From contig PNAT01000117.1 in assembly GCA_003169675.1 (NCBI GenBank), forward strand, positions 1-34,105: DNA of 34,105 nucleotides. Direction: 5' to 3'. The notes under the pieces were generated by a model. It saw nothing but the letters and a program-made list of their open reading frames with translations, was not told where the DNA came from and made no database searches. Origin of the DNA: Acidimicrobiaceae bacterium (GTDB lineage Bacteria > Actinomycetota > Acidimicrobiia > Acidimicrobiales > RAAP-2). A program made the position numbers and the translations under genes. Within the stretch, counting starts at the first letter, position 1; each line of letters starts with the position of its first letter. Of this stretch, positions 33,279-34,105 are shown in pieces.

Positions 33279-34028
33279 TCAGTCCGGTCCCGAAGATCCC
33301 GGTTCTGGGCCGCCAACTACCAGTGCAGACATGCGACGAGCCAGGTTCACGGCGTGGTCACCGAAGCGCTCGTAGAAGCGCGCCACCATGGCCAGCTCAA
33401 TGGCCACCGGGAGCGACATGGTGCCGGCCACCAGCTCGGCGGTCAGAGTGACGTGAAGGTCATCGAGCTCATCATCGAGGTCGTCAATCGATGTGGCAGC
33501 TGCGGCTGAACGTTCGGCAAAGGCGTCTGCTGTGCTGCGCCAGATGGTGGTGGCCACCTCGCCCATGCGTTCGACCAATCCGCGGCTGCGAGCTGACATT
33601 TCGGCACCCAGGCCGCGGGCGGCGCGCCGTGCGATGTGCTCGGCCAGGTCACCGTTGCGTTCCATGTCGGGCAGCATCCGAAGTATGGCCACGAGCTCAC
33701 GGCGCTCGTCCACCGTGGTCTCCCCGTGGACGAGTTGGTGCTGCACGGCGTGCGAGATCTCACCAATGATCTGGTCAATGAGCTCGTCGCGCATGACCAG
33801 CTCCTTGGCGGCCTCGCGGTCGCCCGCCAGTAGGGCGTGGGTGGCGCCCGCGATACCCTCACCGACCAGGGCAAAGACCTGGGCGAACATCCGGTCGATC
33901 TCATGTGGTTCTGGGATGGTCGGCCAGAGTGGCTGTTCACCGGCCAGGGGGCCGATCGGTCCCGGACCGACGTCGTCCTGACGGTCGCCCCACATCCTTC
34001 CTGTGCTGCCCCCAAGTCGGAATTCCAC
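33279..34028 (-). CDS. phoU: Phosphate-signalling protein PhoU
   Basis: 249 residues from a GTG at 34028. Other in-frame starts (34037, 34097, or ATG at 33995) are possible, and none has a strong Shine-Dalgarno, so the true N-terminus is uncertain. The PhoU helical core starts at about 'IDRMFAQVFALVGEGIAGATHALLAGDREAA'. The two PhoU metal-site repeats are present: 'PDMERNGDLAEHIARRA' and 'ARFYERFGDHAVNLARRM' (E-R-x-G-D). PhoU is a negative regulator of Pst-dependent phosphate signalling through the sensor kinase. A variable N-terminal stretch of about 40 residues precedes the core. It is separate from the pst operon, roughly 20 kb away, and would be expected to be under different control. Confidence 0.9.
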   Translation of the reverse strand: MEFRLGGSTGRMWGDRQDDVGPGPIGPLAGEQPLWPTIPEPHEIDRMFAQVFALVGEGIAGATHALLAGDREAAKELVMRDELIDQIIGEISHAVQHQLVHGETTVDERRELVAILRMLPDMERNGDLAEHIARRAARGLGAEMSARSRGLVERMGEVATTIWRSTADAFAERSAAAATSIDDLDDELDDLHVTLTAELVAGTMSLPVAIELAMVARFYERFGDHAVNLARRMSALVVGGPEPGSSGPD

Positions 34029-34105
34029 CCGAGCCACGCTATCGGGCGCTCTGGGTGGCCAATTACTCAACAGTCCCCTTGACCCCTCTGTGTCCACAAT
34101 GACTG

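Overview
The window is high-GC, densely packed bacterial DNA, most likely from an actinobacterium and plausibly the class Acidimicrobiia or a relative. The placement is inferred from gene content: two F420-type luciferase-like oxidoreductases, DUF2510 and DUF4328 proteins, a MarP-type membrane serine protease, many GTG starts, and the block tRNA-Ser / tadA / SRP RNA / dnaX / recR / asd. No species can be named from the sequence alone.

Region 1 (1-8.8 kb) is mainly metabolic. It holds the 3' part of a cytochrome P450, a translationally coupled pair of bacterial PH-domain membrane proteins, a SCO6745/SalK-like protein, and a tightly packed minus-strand run. Transcription of that run goes acyl-CoA dehydrogenase, M20D amidohydrolase, short-chain dehydrogenase, uncharacterised protein, cupin. 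A nitrobindin-like beta-barrel protein lies just upstream of it. This run looks like one catabolic operon of unknown substrate.

Region 2 (8.8-13.8 kb) is the high-affinity phosphate transporter, transcribed pstS-pstC-pstA-pstB on the minus strand. Four consecutive 11-base direct-repeat units of PHO-box type lie upstream of pstS. A DUF2510/DUF4328 membrane protein lies upstream of that. A phoU gene is also present, but about 20 kb away at the right edge.

Region 3 (13.9-18.5 kb) holds an NAD-dependent epimerase-like SDR, two divergent F420-type LLM oxidoreductases, and an unusually long aldehyde dehydrogenase that follows the second LLM gene by 16 bases.

Region 4 (18.5-25.1 kb) starts with a secreted seven-repeat beta-propeller, divergent from a MarP-like protease. 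The protease is followed on the same strand by a GH15 trehalase/glucoamylase, a glucose dehydrogenase and a metallo-beta-lactamase-fold hydrolase. The spacing suggests one operon that could take trehalose or an alpha-glucan through glucose to gluconolactone.

Region 5 (25.1-29.6 kb) has two tRNA-Ser genes (CGA and GGA) flanking tadA and three poorly characterised, less GC-rich genes. One of these is a membrane protein carrying seven 18-base tandem repeats, and another is a DivIVA-like coiled-coil protein. Two overlapping universal-stress-protein genes follow.

Region 6 (29.6-34.1 kb) is core information processing: SRP RNA, dnaX, recR and asd, then convergent phoU. The ybaB gene often found between dnaX and recR, and the aspartokinase gene often found beside asd, are both absent here.

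I saw no insertion sequence, integrase, CRISPR array or phage module. Apart from the regions listed, intergenic gaps are short. The most interesting material is the trehalase/GDH/MBL operon linked to a MarP protease, the CX5C propeller, the unassigned catabolic operon, and the orphan genes between the two tRNA-Ser genes.
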